DNA of 46,479 nt, taken from Planctomicrobium piriforme. Lineage in GTDB: Bacteria > Planctomycetota > Planctomycetia > Pirellulales > UBA1268. A program made the translations under genes and the position numbers. The stretch covers positions 1 through 46,479 of the forward strand of contig CAMBUD010000013.1 in the NCBI GenBank assembly GCA_945871035.1, read 5' to 3'. The notes below the pieces were generated by a model. The model searched no databases and was not told the origin of the DNA. It was given only the letters and a program-made list of their open reading frames with translations. Below are positions 25,429-35,500 of the stretch, piece after piece (position 1 is the first letter of the stretch; each line of letters begins with the position of its first letter).

Positions 25429-26721
25429 ATGGTTGCCGGTAGACGTCGGGTTGTCATTACAGGAATTGGTTGCATCACGCCGCTGGGAGTGCGCGTGGAG
25501 CAACTGTGGAAAAATCTGATGGCGGGCGCATCGGGTGTCGGCACAACAACCGTTTTTGATGCCTCACGTTTTCCGACAAAAATCTCTGCAGAAGTGCGCG
25601 ACTGGGATCTCAGTCACGAGGGACAGGACGAAAAAGCCTGGCGATTTTGTGGCCGACACACACGCTTTGCAGTCGGTGCGGCGATTCAGGCCATGAACGA
25701 TGCCGGGCTCGCGCAGGGGTTGGCCGAGCCGACTCGGTTAGGCGTTTATTTAGGGAGTGGGGAAGGACAGCAGGACTTTGATTCGTTTACCAGCATGATG
25801 ATGGCGGCCATCGAGGGCACTACGCTGGATGTAGCCAAGTTTACAAAGCTCGGCTTGGAAACACTGCACCCGTTGGCGGAAGTGGAGCAAGAGCCCAATA
25901 TGCCTGCCGGACATCTCGCCGGCATGTTCAACGCACAGGGGCCGAATCTCAACTGCCTCACGGCCTGCGCCGCCTCGAGTCAGGCGATCGGAGAGGCGAC
26001 GGAGATCGTGCGTCGTGGCGATGCCGATGTGATGCTCTCGGGTGGCACGCATAGCATGATCCATCCCTTCGGCGTCACTGGCTTCAATCTACTGACAGCG
26101 CTTTCTACCCGCAATGACGAACCGATTCGGGCGAGTCGTCCATTCGATCGTGACCGCGATGGATTTGTGCTCGGTGAGGGAGCCGCCATGGTAGTGTTGG
26201 AAGAACTGGAACACGCTAAGAAGCGCGGTGCGCATATTCACGGAGAACTCCTCGGCTATGGTTCGACGGCTGATGCCTATCGCATTACCGACACGCATCC
26301 CGAGGGTCGCGGTGCAGCCTCTTGCATCAAGCTAGCCATTCAGGACGCGGGCATTGGCTTTGAGGAGATCGGCTACATCAACGCGCACGGCACAAGCACG
26401 AGCGTCAACGATCGCGTGGAAACCATCGCCATCAAAAAAGTGTTTGGACCACGGGCCTATAAGATCCCCGTTTCCAGCACAAAGAGCATGATGGGGCATC
26501 TCATTGCAGCGGCTGGAGCCACCGAACTGATCGTTTGTTTGTTGGCCATTCGCGATGGCAGGCTCCCACCCACGATCAATTACGAAGAGCCCGACCCCGA
26601 CTGCGATCTGGACTACGTTCCCAATAAGGCACGGGAGGGAAAATGCACCCACGCACTCTCCAACAGCTTTGGTTTTGGCGGTCAAAATATCGCCCTCGTT
26701 GTTGGCCGTTTTAACGGTTGA
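25429..26721 (+). CDS. Beta-ketoacyl-ACP synthase (FabF type)
   Basis: A 430-residue condensing enzyme of the KAS I/II family, which extends an acyl chain with malonyl-ACP. The catalytic triad is complete: C180 in LTACAASS, H320 in INAHGTSTSVND and H357 in SMMGHLIAAAG. The glycine-rich SNSFGFGGQN closes the fold. The ATG has AAGAGGAG five bases upstream, preferred to a start 21 bases earlier. It ends the dehydratase-ACP-dehydratase-synthase set. A malonyl transferase and reductase are missing, so these must come from general fatty-acid synthesis. Length and motifs are typical of FabF, but the setting suggests a dedicated paralogue rather than the housekeeping enzyme. Confidence 0.93.
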   Translation: MVAGRRRVVITGIGCITPLGVRVEQLWKNLMAGASGVGTTTVFDASRFPTKISAEVRDWDLSHEGQDEKAWRFCGRHTRFAVGAAIQAMNDAGLAQGLAEPTRLGVYLGSGEGQQDFDSFTSMMMAAIEGTTLDVAKFTKLGLETLHPLAEVEQEPNMPAGHLAGMFNAQGPNLNCLTACAASSQAIGEATEIVRRGDADVMLSGGTHSMIHPFGVTGFNLLTALSTRNDEPIRASRPFDRDRDGFVLGEGAAMVVLEELEHAKKRGAHIHGELLGYGSTADAYRITDTHPEGRGAASCIKLAIQDAGIGFEEIGYINAHGTSTSVNDRVETIAIKKVFGPRAYKIPVSSTKSMMGHLIAAAGATELIVCLLAIRDGRLPPTINYEEPDPDCDLDYVPNKAREGKCTHALSNSFGFGGQNIALVVGRFNG

Positions 26722-26924
26722 AACCATTGCCTCTCCTGCGCAAAGTGCTCAGTCTGCCCGCAGTCTTTTTTTCACCGGCAAGGTTTTCTCAACCGTTCTA
26801 ACCCTTGCGTCCGATACCAGTGTTGTGGATGTGATCGCGGCGCTTCGCGGTGCATTCCGATGTGGCGCTGAGCCCGTCGAATCATTTGGCTGCTCGTGGG
26901 CCGGACGCCTTGGGAAACTTTGCT

Positions 26925-27371
26925 ATGAAACGTAGAGACGGGATTCTGCTGTTGGTCGTAGTGGTTGGAATGTCGAGCGGATGTTCGATCATCGACCGGC
27001 TCTTCCTCGCAAACTTCGACGGTCCTTATGCCCATCGGGCCAGTCACAACGGCGCGGGCCAAGACGGCGCGTGTCAAGATGGCGCGTGTCAGGACGGTGC
27101 GTGCCAAGATGGCGCGTGCCAAGACGGCGCGTGTCAGGATGGAGAGTGCCAAGACGGCGCGTGCAAAGGGGCGTCTTGCCGTCCAGGAAAATATAACGGT
27201 CTTGCTAAACACCATCTCACTCCCGCTGAAAAAGCGGCATTGGCTGGGTCCAATTACGGCCAGACAGGCCCCGCCGGTCCGCCGACGGGCGCTGTTGCGT
27301 ATCCCTACTACACCACCCGCGGTCCACGCGACTTTCTCGCCAAGAATCCTCCGTCGATTGGTCCTCAATAG
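26925..27371 (+). CDS. Lipoprotein with tandem Cys-containing pentapeptide repeats
   Basis: A 148-residue predicted lipoprotein: basic start MKRRDG, hydrophobic core, lipobox-like VGMSSGC with Cys20, then the tethered sequence. Its centre is eight tandem pentapeptides of the type GACQD (first GAGQD, seventh GECQD, last GACKG), followed by GASC and a Gly/Pro/Tyr-rich tail. Seven of the eight repeat units carry a cysteine. I know no family of this exact repeat. A regular Cys every five residues with neighbouring Asp could bind metal or form disulfides outside the membrane; this is inference. The start is the ATG just before the signal sequence; no strong ribosome-binding site is visible. It is 203 bp after the ketoacyl synthase gene. 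Confidence 0.82.
   Translation: MKRRDGILLLVVVVGMSSGCSIIDRLFLANFDGPYAHRASHNGAGQDGACQDGACQDGACQDGACQDGACQDGECQDGACKGASCRPGKYNGLAKHHLTPAEKAALAGSNYGQTGPAGPPTGAVAYPYYTTRGPRDFLAKNPPSIGPQ
27051..27170 (+). repeat. Eight 15-bp tandem coding repeats
   Basis: Eight units of about GGCGCGTGTCAAGAT sit in frame inside the lipoprotein gene. The units differ mostly at third codon positions (GGC/GGT, TGC/TGT, CAA/CAG, GAC/GAT), with three amino-acid changes at the edges, so the encoded peptide is kept while the DNA has diverged. Confidence 0.95.
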
Positions 27372-27465
27372 ACTGCCGGGAGCCGTGGGCTTTGCGTAGT
27401 CCTGCCACGGCAGCATGCCAGAGTTGCTATCGGTGTAGCTTTTCGCTCTGAATGAGATAGTGTGT

Positions 27466-27489
27466 CGCTCGGATTTCAATCCGAGAGCG
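27466..27489 (+). terminator. Hairpin between the repeat lipoprotein and the MFS gene
   Basis: CGCTCGGAT and ATCCGAGAGCG pair around a TTCA loop with a two-base bulge, followed by a T-rich tract (CATTTTCTATTTTC). This fits a weak intrinsic terminator about 95 bases after the lipoprotein stop, or a 5'-leader structure of the MFS gene. Confidence 0.45.
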
Positions 27490-27524
27490 GCATTTTCTAT
27501 TTTCATTTGTAGGGAATTTTCCGT

Positions 27525-29045
27525 ATGGCATTGCCTCGTAAGTTGGCGATTGGCAGTCTTGGTCTCGCAGCATCAGGTCGGTTGTCGGCCACGGGTTGGC
27601 TGGTCTGCGCGATGGCGGCCATTGGGTTTGCATTTGATATCTACGAATTGCTGATGCTGCCACTGGTGATCAAGCCAGCCATTCGTGATTTGAGCAAGCC
27701 CCTAGTGGAGATGCTGGTGCAGGGCGGCATGACGCCCGCCGATGCTCTGGCACTCTGGAGTCCGGGCGGCCAAGCCTATGTCGGTTGGGCGCGAACACTC
27801 TTCTTTGTACCGGCGATCGCCGGCGGTGTGTTTGGTCTGATCGGAGGCTATCTCACTGACCTGCTCGGCCGCCGCCGCGTGCTCACGCTCAGCATTCTGC
27901 TCTACGCATTTTCGGCGCTGGCGGCGGGATTTGCCACAACGCTTCCACAGTTGCTATTTTTTCGCTGCTTGGTATTCATCGGAGTATGCGTCGAGTTTGT
28001 GGCTGCCGTGGCATGGTTGGCCGAATTATTTCCTGACCGCGAGCAGCGCGAACGCGCCCTTGGCTGGACGCAGGCCTTTTCATCCTTGGGCGGCCTGTTG
28101 GTGGGTGCAGCCAACGTGCTGGCCGCACGGATAGCCGATATTCTTCCGGCGATTCACGGCACTCACGACGCTTGGCGTTACACCCTCATTTCGGGCGTGA
28201 TCCCCGCATTGCCACTGATTCTGATTCGCCCCTTTCTGCCCGAGAGTCCTGTTTGGGCGGAAAAAAAAGCGGCAGGCACTCTCAAGCGACCAAGTATTCG
28301 CGAACTCTTTAGTCCCCAACTGGTGCGCACAACCCTGCTGACAACCCTGGTCTTTGCGGCCAGCTACGGACTGGCATTCGGCGCAATCCAGCAACTGCCG
28401 CAGATTCTCGGTGGCCCGCAAGGCCACGCTGCCATCCGAGCGGTTGCGCAGGAAGCAGTGGTGCAGGCTGTCAAACGAACCGAGCAGCAGGGAGCCCCGC
28501 TGCTTTCCCCCGGCAAGCTTAAAAGCATTGCCGGCAATGCCAGCGATGAGGCAGTGGCAAAAGTGACGCTCTATCAGGAGATTGGTGGATTGCTAGGTCG
28601 CGTGCTGTTTGCTTTCTGTGCACTGCGCATTGTTGGTCGCCGCTTGCTGCTGCGACTCTTTCAGATACCGGCGCTGATTGTTGTGCCGGCCGTCTTCTGG
28701 TGGATTTCAACACAGCTTTCCAATGTCGATTCACTGGTCTGGATACAGGCCGGTATTTTTTTGGCCGGACTCTTCACAGTCGCCCAGTTTAGTTTTTGGG
28801 GGAATTATATTCCGCTGGTTTTTCCCACGCACTTGCGCGGCACGGGAGAGAGCTTCGCAGCCAACATCGGCGGCCGTGTTTTGGGGACCGCTGCAGCCTG
28901 GTTAACGCTTACGCTGGCCGCAGCCACGCCTCCCGATCCGGTACGCATTGCACTGGTGGGCGCCGGCGTGGCAGGCGCCTATGCACTGGTGGGCGTGATC
29001 CTCACGCACTGGCTCCCGGAGCCGGATGCCTCCATCGAGCATTAG
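27525..29045 (+). CDS. Major facilitator superfamily transporter
   Basis: A 506-residue polytopic membrane protein with about 12 hydrophobic spans. MFS hallmarks are GYLTDLLGRRRVL after the second or third span (the loop 2-3 signature), RCLVFIGVCVEFVAAVAWLAELFPDREQR around spans 4-5, and PESPVWAEKK before the central loop. An additional hydrophilic insert of about 70 residues (GGPQGHAAIRAVAQ ... GNASDEAVAKVTLYQE) lies in the second half. It resembles the sugar/aromatic-acid H+ symporter branch most, but the substrate cannot be named. The ATG follows an AGGGA element. It converges on the DUF454 gene, 21 bp away, and seems to be transcribed alone. Confidence 0.9.
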   Translation: MALPRKLAIGSLGLAASGRLSATGWLVCAMAAIGFAFDIYELLMLPLVIKPAIRDLSKPLVEMLVQGGMTPADALALWSPGGQAYVGWARTLFFVPAIAGGVFGLIGGYLTDLLGRRRVLTLSILLYAFSALAAGFATTLPQLLFFRCLVFIGVCVEFVAAVAWLAELFPDREQRERALGWTQAFSSLGGLLVGAANVLAARIADILPAIHGTHDAWRYTLISGVIPALPLILIRPFLPESPVWAEKKAAGTLKRPSIRELFSPQLVRTTLLTTLVFAASYGLAFGAIQQLPQILGGPQGHAAIRAVAQEAVVQAVKRTEQQGAPLLSPGKLKSIAGNASDEAVAKVTLYQEIGGLLGRVLFAFCALRIVGRRLLLRLFQIPALIVVPAVFWWISTQLSNVDSLVWIQAGIFLAGLFTVAQFSFWGNYIPLVFPTHLRGTGESFAANIGGRVLGTAAAWLTLTLAAATPPDPVRIALVGAGVAGAYALVGVILTHWLPEPDASIEH

Positions 29046-29066
29046 GCGACGGCTCTGCCTCACGCA

Positions 29067-29492
29067 TCACTGCACGATGGTGCGCGGCGCACGCGGGGCG
29101 TCGTCGGGAAGCGTTGGCAGTGTCCAGACGGTGTAAAGACCAATGGATACCAATCCCAGCACGGCATACTGCAACCACCACGTTAAGCTATTGAGAACGA
29201 GGCTGGCGGCAACCACGGCTGCCACAAGCACAACGCTGCGATATTTCATGCTGCGGCGAATGCCCCGGTAGTGGCTCCAGTCGTCGAGCGTGGGCCCAAA
29301 CCATTTTGAGCGGTGCAGCCATGCGTGAATCCGCGGTGAGCCGCGAAAGAAACACCAACTGGCTAGGAGGAGAAAAGGCGTCGTTGGTAGCAGTGGCAGG
29401 ATGGCACCCAGCACTGCCAGACCAATGCAGATCCAGCCTCCTGTCACGTAGAGAAAACTTTTTAACGGATCGGCTGTTGGCTGGAGATCCAT
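29067..29492 (-). CDS. DUF454 (YbaN-like) membrane protein
   Basis: A 141-residue inner-membrane protein of the DUF454/YbaN family. Signature features are [41 protein letters not shown] at the N-terminus, with the [10 protein letters not shown] motif, and a [14 protein letters not shown] loop before two further hydrophobic segments. Its biochemical role is unknown in any organism. Start [12 protein letters not shown] follows the long C-to-A upstream region of the aldolase gene, from which it is divergent (148 bp). Confidence 0.88.
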   Translation of the reverse strand: MDLQPTADPLKSFLYVTGGWICIGLAVLGAILPLLPTTPFLLLASWCFFRGSPRIHAWLHRSKWFGPTLDDWSHYRGIRRSMKYRSVVLVAAVVAASLVLNSLTWWLQYAVLGLVSIGLYTVWTLPTLPDDAPRAPRTIVQ

Positions 29493-29640
29493 TGTGACTC
29501 AGGCATCCATAAGCAGTTGCGAGACCGTTGGAATCTTAGCACGCAGCCTGCTGGTTTGTGCTGTTTGTCAACAGGAGCCGGCCGACTATATGATCGTGGG
29601 CCCTGATGAACAACCCGTTCTCGTTTCCTGGAGACCCCTC

Positions 29641-30684
29641 ATGCCCCTTGTTCCGCTGCGCATTCTGCTCGACCACGCCGCTGAGTACGGCTACGGCCTA
29701 GCCGCCTTCAACGTCAACGACATGGAGCAGATTCAAGCCATCATGGAGGCGGCTAAGGAGACCGATTCGCCCGTGATCGTGCAGGCTTCGCGTGGTGCCC
29801 GCAGCTACAGCCAAGATAATTATCTCAGGCATCTGATGCTTGCTGCGGCCGAGCTTTATCCTTCGATACCGGTGGCAATGCATCAGGACCACGGCAACTC
29901 ACCCGCGACCTGTGCCAGTGCCATCGACAACGGCTTTACCAGCGTGATGATGGACGGTTCGCTCGAGGATGATGGCAAAACACCGGCCGACTTTGACTAC
30001 AACGTGAAGGTGACCGCCGAGGTGGTGAAACTGGCACATGCCAGCGGTGTTTCGGTAGAGGGAGAACTGGGTTGCTTGGGATCGCTGGAAAGTGGCCACG
30101 GGGAGGCTGAGGACGGGCACGGCGCCGAAGGCACGCTCTCACATGCGCAGCTGCTCACCGATCCCGAAGAGGCCGAGCGGTTTGTGGCCGCTACCGGCGT
30201 GGATGCCTTGGCCGTTGCGATTGGCACCAGCCACGGTGCGTATAAGTTTACACGCAAGCCCGATGGCGAGGTGTTGGCAATGGCGCAGATTGAGGAAATC
30301 CATCGCCGTCTGCCCAACTGCCATTTGGTGATGCATGGTTCATCCAGCGTGCCGCAGGAATTGCAGGACATCATCAACCGCTACGGCGGGAAGATGCCGC
30401 AGACCTGGGGCGTGCCGGTTGAAGAAATTCAGCGGGGCATTCAGCACGGCGTGCGCAAGATCAATGTCGACACCGACTGCCGCATGGCGATCACCGGCGC
30501 GATCCGCAAACTGCTCTGGGAACACCCCGACAAGTTCGATCCGCGAGACTATCTCAAGCCAGCCCGGGAGGCGATGAAAAAAGTCTGTGCCGAGCGGATG
30601 GTGCAGTTTGGGCAGGCCGGCAACGCCCGCAAGGTGCCGGTGATAACCCTGGCACAAATGGCGCAGCGTTACCGGTCGAAATAA
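29641..30684 (+). CDS. fba: Class II fructose-bisphosphate aldolase
   Basis: A zinc-dependent glycolytic and gluconeogenic aldolase that splits fructose-1,6-bisphosphate into dihydroxyacetone phosphate and glyceraldehyde-3-phosphate. The 347-residue length and the blocks [29 protein letters not shown] (zinc-binding His), [29 protein letters not shown] and [10 protein letters not shown] match the larger class II subgroup also seen in Calvin-cycle CbbA proteins. The start is the ATG with GGAG seven bases upstream; an in-frame extension of 49 codons lacks similarity to the family. The kdsD gene lies downstream after a 230-bp gap with no gene; the aldolase may be transcribed separately. Confidence 0.96.
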   Translation: MPLVPLRILLDHAAEYGYGLAAFNVNDMEQIQAIMEAAKETDSPVIVQASRGARSYSQDNYLRHLMLAAAELYPSIPVAMHQDHGNSPATCASAIDNGFTSVMMDGSLEDDGKTPADFDYNVKVTAEVVKLAHASGVSVEGELGCLGSLESGHGEAEDGHGAEGTLSHAQLLTDPEEAERFVAATGVDALAVAIGTSHGAYKFTRKPDGEVLAMAQIEEIHRRLPNCHLVMHGSSSVPQELQDIINRYGGKMPQTWGVPVEEIQRGIQHGVRKINVDTDCRMAITGAIRKLLWEHPDKFDPRDYLKPAREAMKKVCAERMVQFGQAGNARKVPVITLAQMAQRYRSK

Positions 30685-30914
30685 GACACTCCCTGCAGCG
30701 GTTGCCAAATTCGACCTGTGCGCAATCGCGCAAGGTTCTAAACGTAATACTCTTTTAGCAGGGGCTCAGCAGGAGTCGCGCGTCCGGAGCTTTCCTGCTT
30801 GCAGCGGCTGTTTTCGCAGGCAAATCCGCGTTGTGGTGTTTGCCCAATCGGCCTATAGTCCCCGCCGCACATCGGGCAGATGCGAGACCAACCCCTCCTT
30901 CATGGATTCGCCGC

Positions 30915-31961
30915 ATGGGTGAATATGATCCGGTTCACATACAGACCGACTCCGATGTCCTTGCGCACGGTCGCTTGATTCTGCGCGCCGAAGGGCGGGC
31001 CATCTTAGACGCAGCCGAGGGGCTAGGCGACTCCTTTTGCCGCGCGGTGCGCGTGATCGAAGCCTGCACTGGCAGTGTTGTGGTGACGGGGATTGGAAAG
31101 GCCGGCTTAGTGGCTAGAAAAATTTCTGCCACGCTTGCCTCAACCGGAACGCCAAGCCACTTTCTTCATCCGACAGAGGCGATGCACGGTGATCTCGGCA
31201 CGATGCGCCGAGACGACATTGTGCTAGCGATTTCGCAATCGGGTGAAACGGAAGAAATCACGCGACTGCTGCCGCACATGACCGCGAGTGGTCATACGAT
31301 CATTGCCATCACCGCTCACGCCAACAGCACGCTCGGTCGAGCAGCACACGTCGTGGTGCCCAGCGGTAGCGTGCAGGAAGCCTGCGCGTTGGGGCTTGCC
31401 CCCAGCACAAGCACGTCTGTGCTGCTGGCGCTGGGCGATGGCTTGGCGCTGGCGACAAGCGGCCTGCGCAAATTCACCCCCGATGAATTCGCGGCCCGAC
31501 ATCCCGGCGGCCGTTTGGGTCGACAGCTTGCGCTGGTCGAGGATGCGATGCGGCCGCTGGTGCAGTGCCGTACGGCCCGTCCTGCAGACACTGTTCGCGC
31601 CGTCTTTGCCCAGCCACTGCCTCGGCGGCGCACCGGTGCCGTCATGATCATCGATGAGGATGGCACGCTGGCCGGTCTGTTCACCGACAGCGATCTGGCA
31701 CGCCTCTTTGAAAGACGCAACGACAGTGCGATCGACGAACCAATCGGCCGGGTGATGACCGCTCGTCCAACCACCATCCTTGTGGGTACGCGTTTGGGCG
31801 ATGCAGTAGCAGCTCTGGAGACGCGGCGATTCAGTGAATTGCCGGTGGTCGATGGGGCGGGGTGCCCGCTGGGACTTCTCGACATCGTTGATCTGGTCGG
31901 CCTGTTACCGGCGGAATTGCTTGAGCTTGCCAGCGGTTCACCGAATGCGGCCGCTGCCTAA
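30915..31961 (+). CDS. kdsD: Arabinose-5-phosphate isomerase (KdsD/KpsF type)
   Basis: The first enzyme of Kdo synthesis: interconverts ribulose-5-phosphate and arabinose-5-phosphate. The 348-residue protein has an N-terminal SIS domain (VVTGIGKAGLVARKISATLASTGTPSHFLHPTEAMHGDLG, ISQSGETEE) and two C-terminal CBS domains (LVEDAMRPLVQC, then IGRVMTARPTTILVGTRLGDAVAALETRRFSELPVVD), the standard KdsD layout. The ATG at MGEYDPVHIQTD is used; the open frame extends further upstream but without similarity to the family. Together with kdsC 31 bp downstream and the LptC/LptA-like gene after it, the order matches the kdsD-kdsC-lptC order of proteobacteria. This suggests that the organism makes Kdo-containing LPS. 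Confidence 0.93.
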   Translation: MGEYDPVHIQTDSDVLAHGRLILRAEGRAILDAAEGLGDSFCRAVRVIEACTGSVVVTGIGKAGLVARKISATLASTGTPSHFLHPTEAMHGDLGTMRRDDIVLAISQSGETEEITRLLPHMTASGHTIIAITAHANSTLGRAAHVVVPSGSVQEACALGLAPSTSTSVLLALGDGLALATSGLRKFTPDEFAARHPGGRLGRQLALVEDAMRPLVQCRTARPADTVRAVFAQPLPRRRTGAVMIIDEDGTLAGLFTDSDLARLFERRNDSAIDEPIGRVMTARPTTILVGTRLGDAVAALETRRFSELPVVDGAGCPLGLLDIVDLVGLLPAELLELASGSPNAAAA

Positions 31962-31992
31962 GCAGAGACGTTAGACAAGGAATATTCAAGAG

Positions 31993-32541
31993 ATGGCCGC
32001 CGCTAGTGAAACCCATTTGACACTTCAAAGTCGCCTCGCTGGAGTGCGGTTGCTACTCCTCGACGTAGATGGTGTGCTGACAACGGGCGGCATCACTTGG
32101 ACCCACGACGGTAGCGAACAAAAAACGTTCAACATTCGTGATGGGCTCGGCATCAAGCTCTGGCAGCAGGCCGGTGGGCTGGTGGGAATTATTACCGGTC
32201 GTTCCAGCGCCGTCGTGCAAATCCGTGCACGCGAATTGAGCATTGATACCGTGCGACAGGGAGTTGTTGACAAGCTGCAGGCCGCTAGCGAGATTCTTGC
32301 CGAACATAAAATTTCTTGGGAACAAACCGCGTTCATCGGCGATGACCTGCCCGATCTATCGATTGTGCAACGCTGTGGACTGGGTGTGGCGGTTGCGGAT
32401 GCCTGTTCGGAATTACTGGCCGCAGCCAGACTGGTCACACGCCTGCCTGGGGGACGGGGCGCGGTGCGAGAAGTGATCGAGCAGATGCTGTCTGCCAGAG
32501 GCAGTTGGCAGCCAATTGTGGGCAGGTATTCGGCCGTTTGA
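31993..32541 (+). CDS. kdsC: 3-deoxy-D-manno-octulosonate 8-phosphate phosphatase KdsC
   Basis: A 182-residue HAD-superfamily phosphatase without a cap domain that releases Kdo from Kdo-8-phosphate. The nucleophile motif is LLLDVDGVLTTGGI (D24, general acid D26), followed by FNIRDGLGIKLWQQAGGLVGIITGRSS, a Lys-containing VVDKLQA, and the metal-binding IGDDLPDLSIVQRCGLGVAVADA, all as in KdsC. The ATG has AAGG 13 bases upstream. It lies in an operon with kdsD and the LptC/LptA-like gene (33 bp downstream). Confidence 0.95.
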   Translation: MAAASETHLTLQSRLAGVRLLLLDVDGVLTTGGITWTHDGSEQKTFNIRDGLGIKLWQQAGGLVGIITGRSSAVVQIRARELSIDTVRQGVVDKLQAASEILAEHKISWEQTAFIGDDLPDLSIVQRCGLGVAVADACSELLAAARLVTRLPGGRGAVREVIEQMLSARGSWQPIVGRYSAV

Positions 32542-32573
32542 CCGTGGACTGCTTCAGCCGCCGCGTGAACATT

Positions 32574-35500
32574 ATGGAACATCGCCTTGGACGCACGCTG
32601 CGGGTGTTTCTTGTTGTGCTAGCCGCAGCGGGCTTTTACAGACTCGCAGTGGTGCCTTGGGTGGAGCCACGCGTGCACGATTCCCTACCGTCGCTCGAGC
32701 CAACCCCGGCCGAAGCAGCGGCCATTCGATCGCGGGCCGATCATAGGCTAGCGGCCCTCGGCGACGTTTTTCCGGCTGGTTCATGGGAACGCGAGGATCC
32801 GATTGTGTTGGAAAGCCGACAGATGCGGCTCCTTTTCAAGCAGTATTATTCGCTGCCCGATGGGCGTGTGAATCTTGTGCCCTGCACACTGGTCATCCTT
32901 CCCGATCGCAATCGACTCGCCACCGATGCACCGGCCGGCCGCACGCTTGTGCTGCGCGCGCCGCAGGGAGCGGTTTTAGAATTTGACGAGCCGCTCGACC
33001 TACGACAGGGGCGGCTTGCCAAACTCATCGGCGGCAGCTTGCGCGGACAGGTGACGATCCGCGGCACCCCCAGCGCTCCAGAGGCTGCCGACGATCTCGA
33101 GATCATCACCCGTGATTTAGAACTTGAAGATCTGGAGCTGCGCACCAACGAAATGGTGCAGTTTCGCTATGGACGCTCCAGCGGCAGCGGTCGGGCGCTG
33201 GTGGCAAAATTATTGCCGCGTGCTGGCTCCGCTGATCAGGGCCCCAACATTGGTGGCGTCGATTCCATCCGTCTCGATCGTGATGTTTCGATGCGGCTGG
33301 AAGGGCTGGCAGGCGGTTTGTTGCCGGGACAGCCGGCGCCACCGACGGTTGACACACCGACGACGACTGCCGCCGAAGCAACGCCTGTGCTTGTCAGTTG
33401 CCGCGGCAGCCTCTGCCTCAACGTGTCTTCGAATGTGATTACGTTTGAAGACCATGTCGACGTGGTGCGTGCTGTGCCCGGCGGCACAACCGATCAACTG
33501 GCCTGCGAAGTGTTGTCGATCGTGCTGGGGAGGCGGGAGCCAGCCCCGGGTTTGGCGCAGCCAACTGCTCTGCCGGTGCGCAGCGGATTGGTGCCGCTTG
33601 AGATTCAAGCACGCGGCGCGCCCGTCGTGGCGCGTAGCAGTGCCACGGGGCTTGAGGCCCGGGCTGCTCGGCTGGGCTACGAGATCGCCACACGCCGCAT
33701 TTTGCTCGACGGTGAAGAGGCTGTGTCGCTGGTGGCTAGGGGCATGGAAATGGAGGCACGATCGATCGATTACTCTCCGGGGCTGGCAGGGGCTCCCGGT
33801 TCGCTGATGGCCGTTGGACCAGGCTGGCTGCGCACAACAGCCGACGGCTCGCCGCCGGTGCAGGCCCGCTGGCGCAAGTGGCTGCGGATGCGGCCCGATG
33901 GCAACGGCCATGTGGCATCCATCGCCGGTGATGCCGATGTTTCGATTGAATCGCAGGGTCGCCTGTGTGCCTCCGAAATGCATCTCTGGCTCGATAGCGT
34001 CAAAGAATCGCCCTCGGCTGTTCTCAAGCAGCGCACCAGCAGTGCCGGCCCCGACCTCTCTGGCGTGCGGCCTTCGCGCATGCTGGCGCGGGGCACGGTT
34101 GAAATCGATGTCGATCAACTCACCGCCCGTACCGATCGGATGGAGCTTTGGTTTCGCCATCCCCCAGCACCCGTGCCGGTAGTTGCCAAAGCTACCACGC
34201 CTGCAGCACCGCCTGCAGCAGTTGTAGCACCGCCTGTAGCAGCTGTAGCACCGCCTCTAGCACCGCCCCTAGCAACGCCTGCAGCGCCGCCATCCGTTGC
34301 AGCGTCGCGTGGAAAAATGATGGCAACAGGCGCGCTTGTGCGTGGGCTTGTGAGCCTGTCGCCACAGGGTAATCAACTGGAGGAGATTTCGCTGGAGGGT
34401 CAGGTGCATCTGGTCGAGCAGGCCCGCGACCAACCGGCGGCTACCGTTGCCGGCGGTGGCGCTGTAATTCCCCCCACTCCCGCTGGAGCGGCTCTCGAAA
34501 TTCGTGGCGATCAGCTCCAGCTCACGCGGGCAACGCGTTTTGATGCTCGCGCGGTTGTGTCCGGAAAACCGGCGCAGGTGAAGGGGCAGGGCATTGATTT
34601 AGAGGGACCGCTCGTCGAATTCGATCGCGGCCGCAACCGTCTGATCGTAGACGGCGCTGGTCGGCTCAAACTGCCGATGGCCTCTGGAATGAGCGGGCTA
34701 GAGTCGTTTGGAATGGCGGGCAACTCCCCCGCGTCACCCAAGCTACCGGTGCCGGACGCCCCACCGTCTACGCTCGATGTCACCTGGCAAGGACGGATGG
34801 ATTTCGATGGTCTGACCGCCCGATTTATCGATCGCGTTGTCACCACCAGCGGAACAACTGTGTTGCGAGCTGGTTCTTTGGATGTCATCTTTAATGCTGC
34901 GATAGATTTTGGAGCCAGTGGCCCACAAGCCGGGGCAAGGCGCGCTGACGTAGCCCGAGTGGCTTGCGGTAGCGGCGTGCGAATTGAAAGTGTGTCGCTG
35001 TCACAAGACGGATCCAAATCAGTTGAAAATCTCTACGTCCGCGATCTGCTGCTGGATCGGGCAACCGGCGATGTGACCGGCAGTGGCCCCGGCCGACTGG
35101 CCAGCACGCGGCTTGGGCAGGTACCGGCGGCACTGCCAACCTCTGCCCAAAATTCTCCGGCCCAAGGCGTTGCTTTGGCGCCGGTCTCGCCACCGCGGCC
35201 CGATGAACTAACCTATCTAGGCGTCGATTTCCAGCGCGGCATGCGTGGCAATATCAACCGGCGGATGATGGAGTTTCAGCAACGCGTTGAAGCAATATGG
35301 GGACCAGTAGCGGCCTGGGGCGATACGCTCGATCCGCACGCTCCCGGTGGACTGCCACCCCGCGTCATCAGCATCACCAGCGATGCCCTCGGCGTGGCAC
35401 AGACACCACTGGCACCGGGTCAACGCCATGCGGCAATGGAGTTGGCCGCCGCCGGCAATGTGCTTGTCGAAGGGGAAGCCTTCACAGCACGCAGCGCACG

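Noticed and set aside
27051..27170. Regular 15-bp direct repeats that could suggest a CRISPR array
   Set aside because: Units are contiguous without spacers, lie in frame within a lipoprotein gene, and vary mostly at third codon positions.
30685..30914. tRNA or small RNA between fba and kdsD
   Set aside because: No T-loop (GTTCGAATC-type) sequence or cloverleaf pairing could be found; only a short GCGC palindrome.
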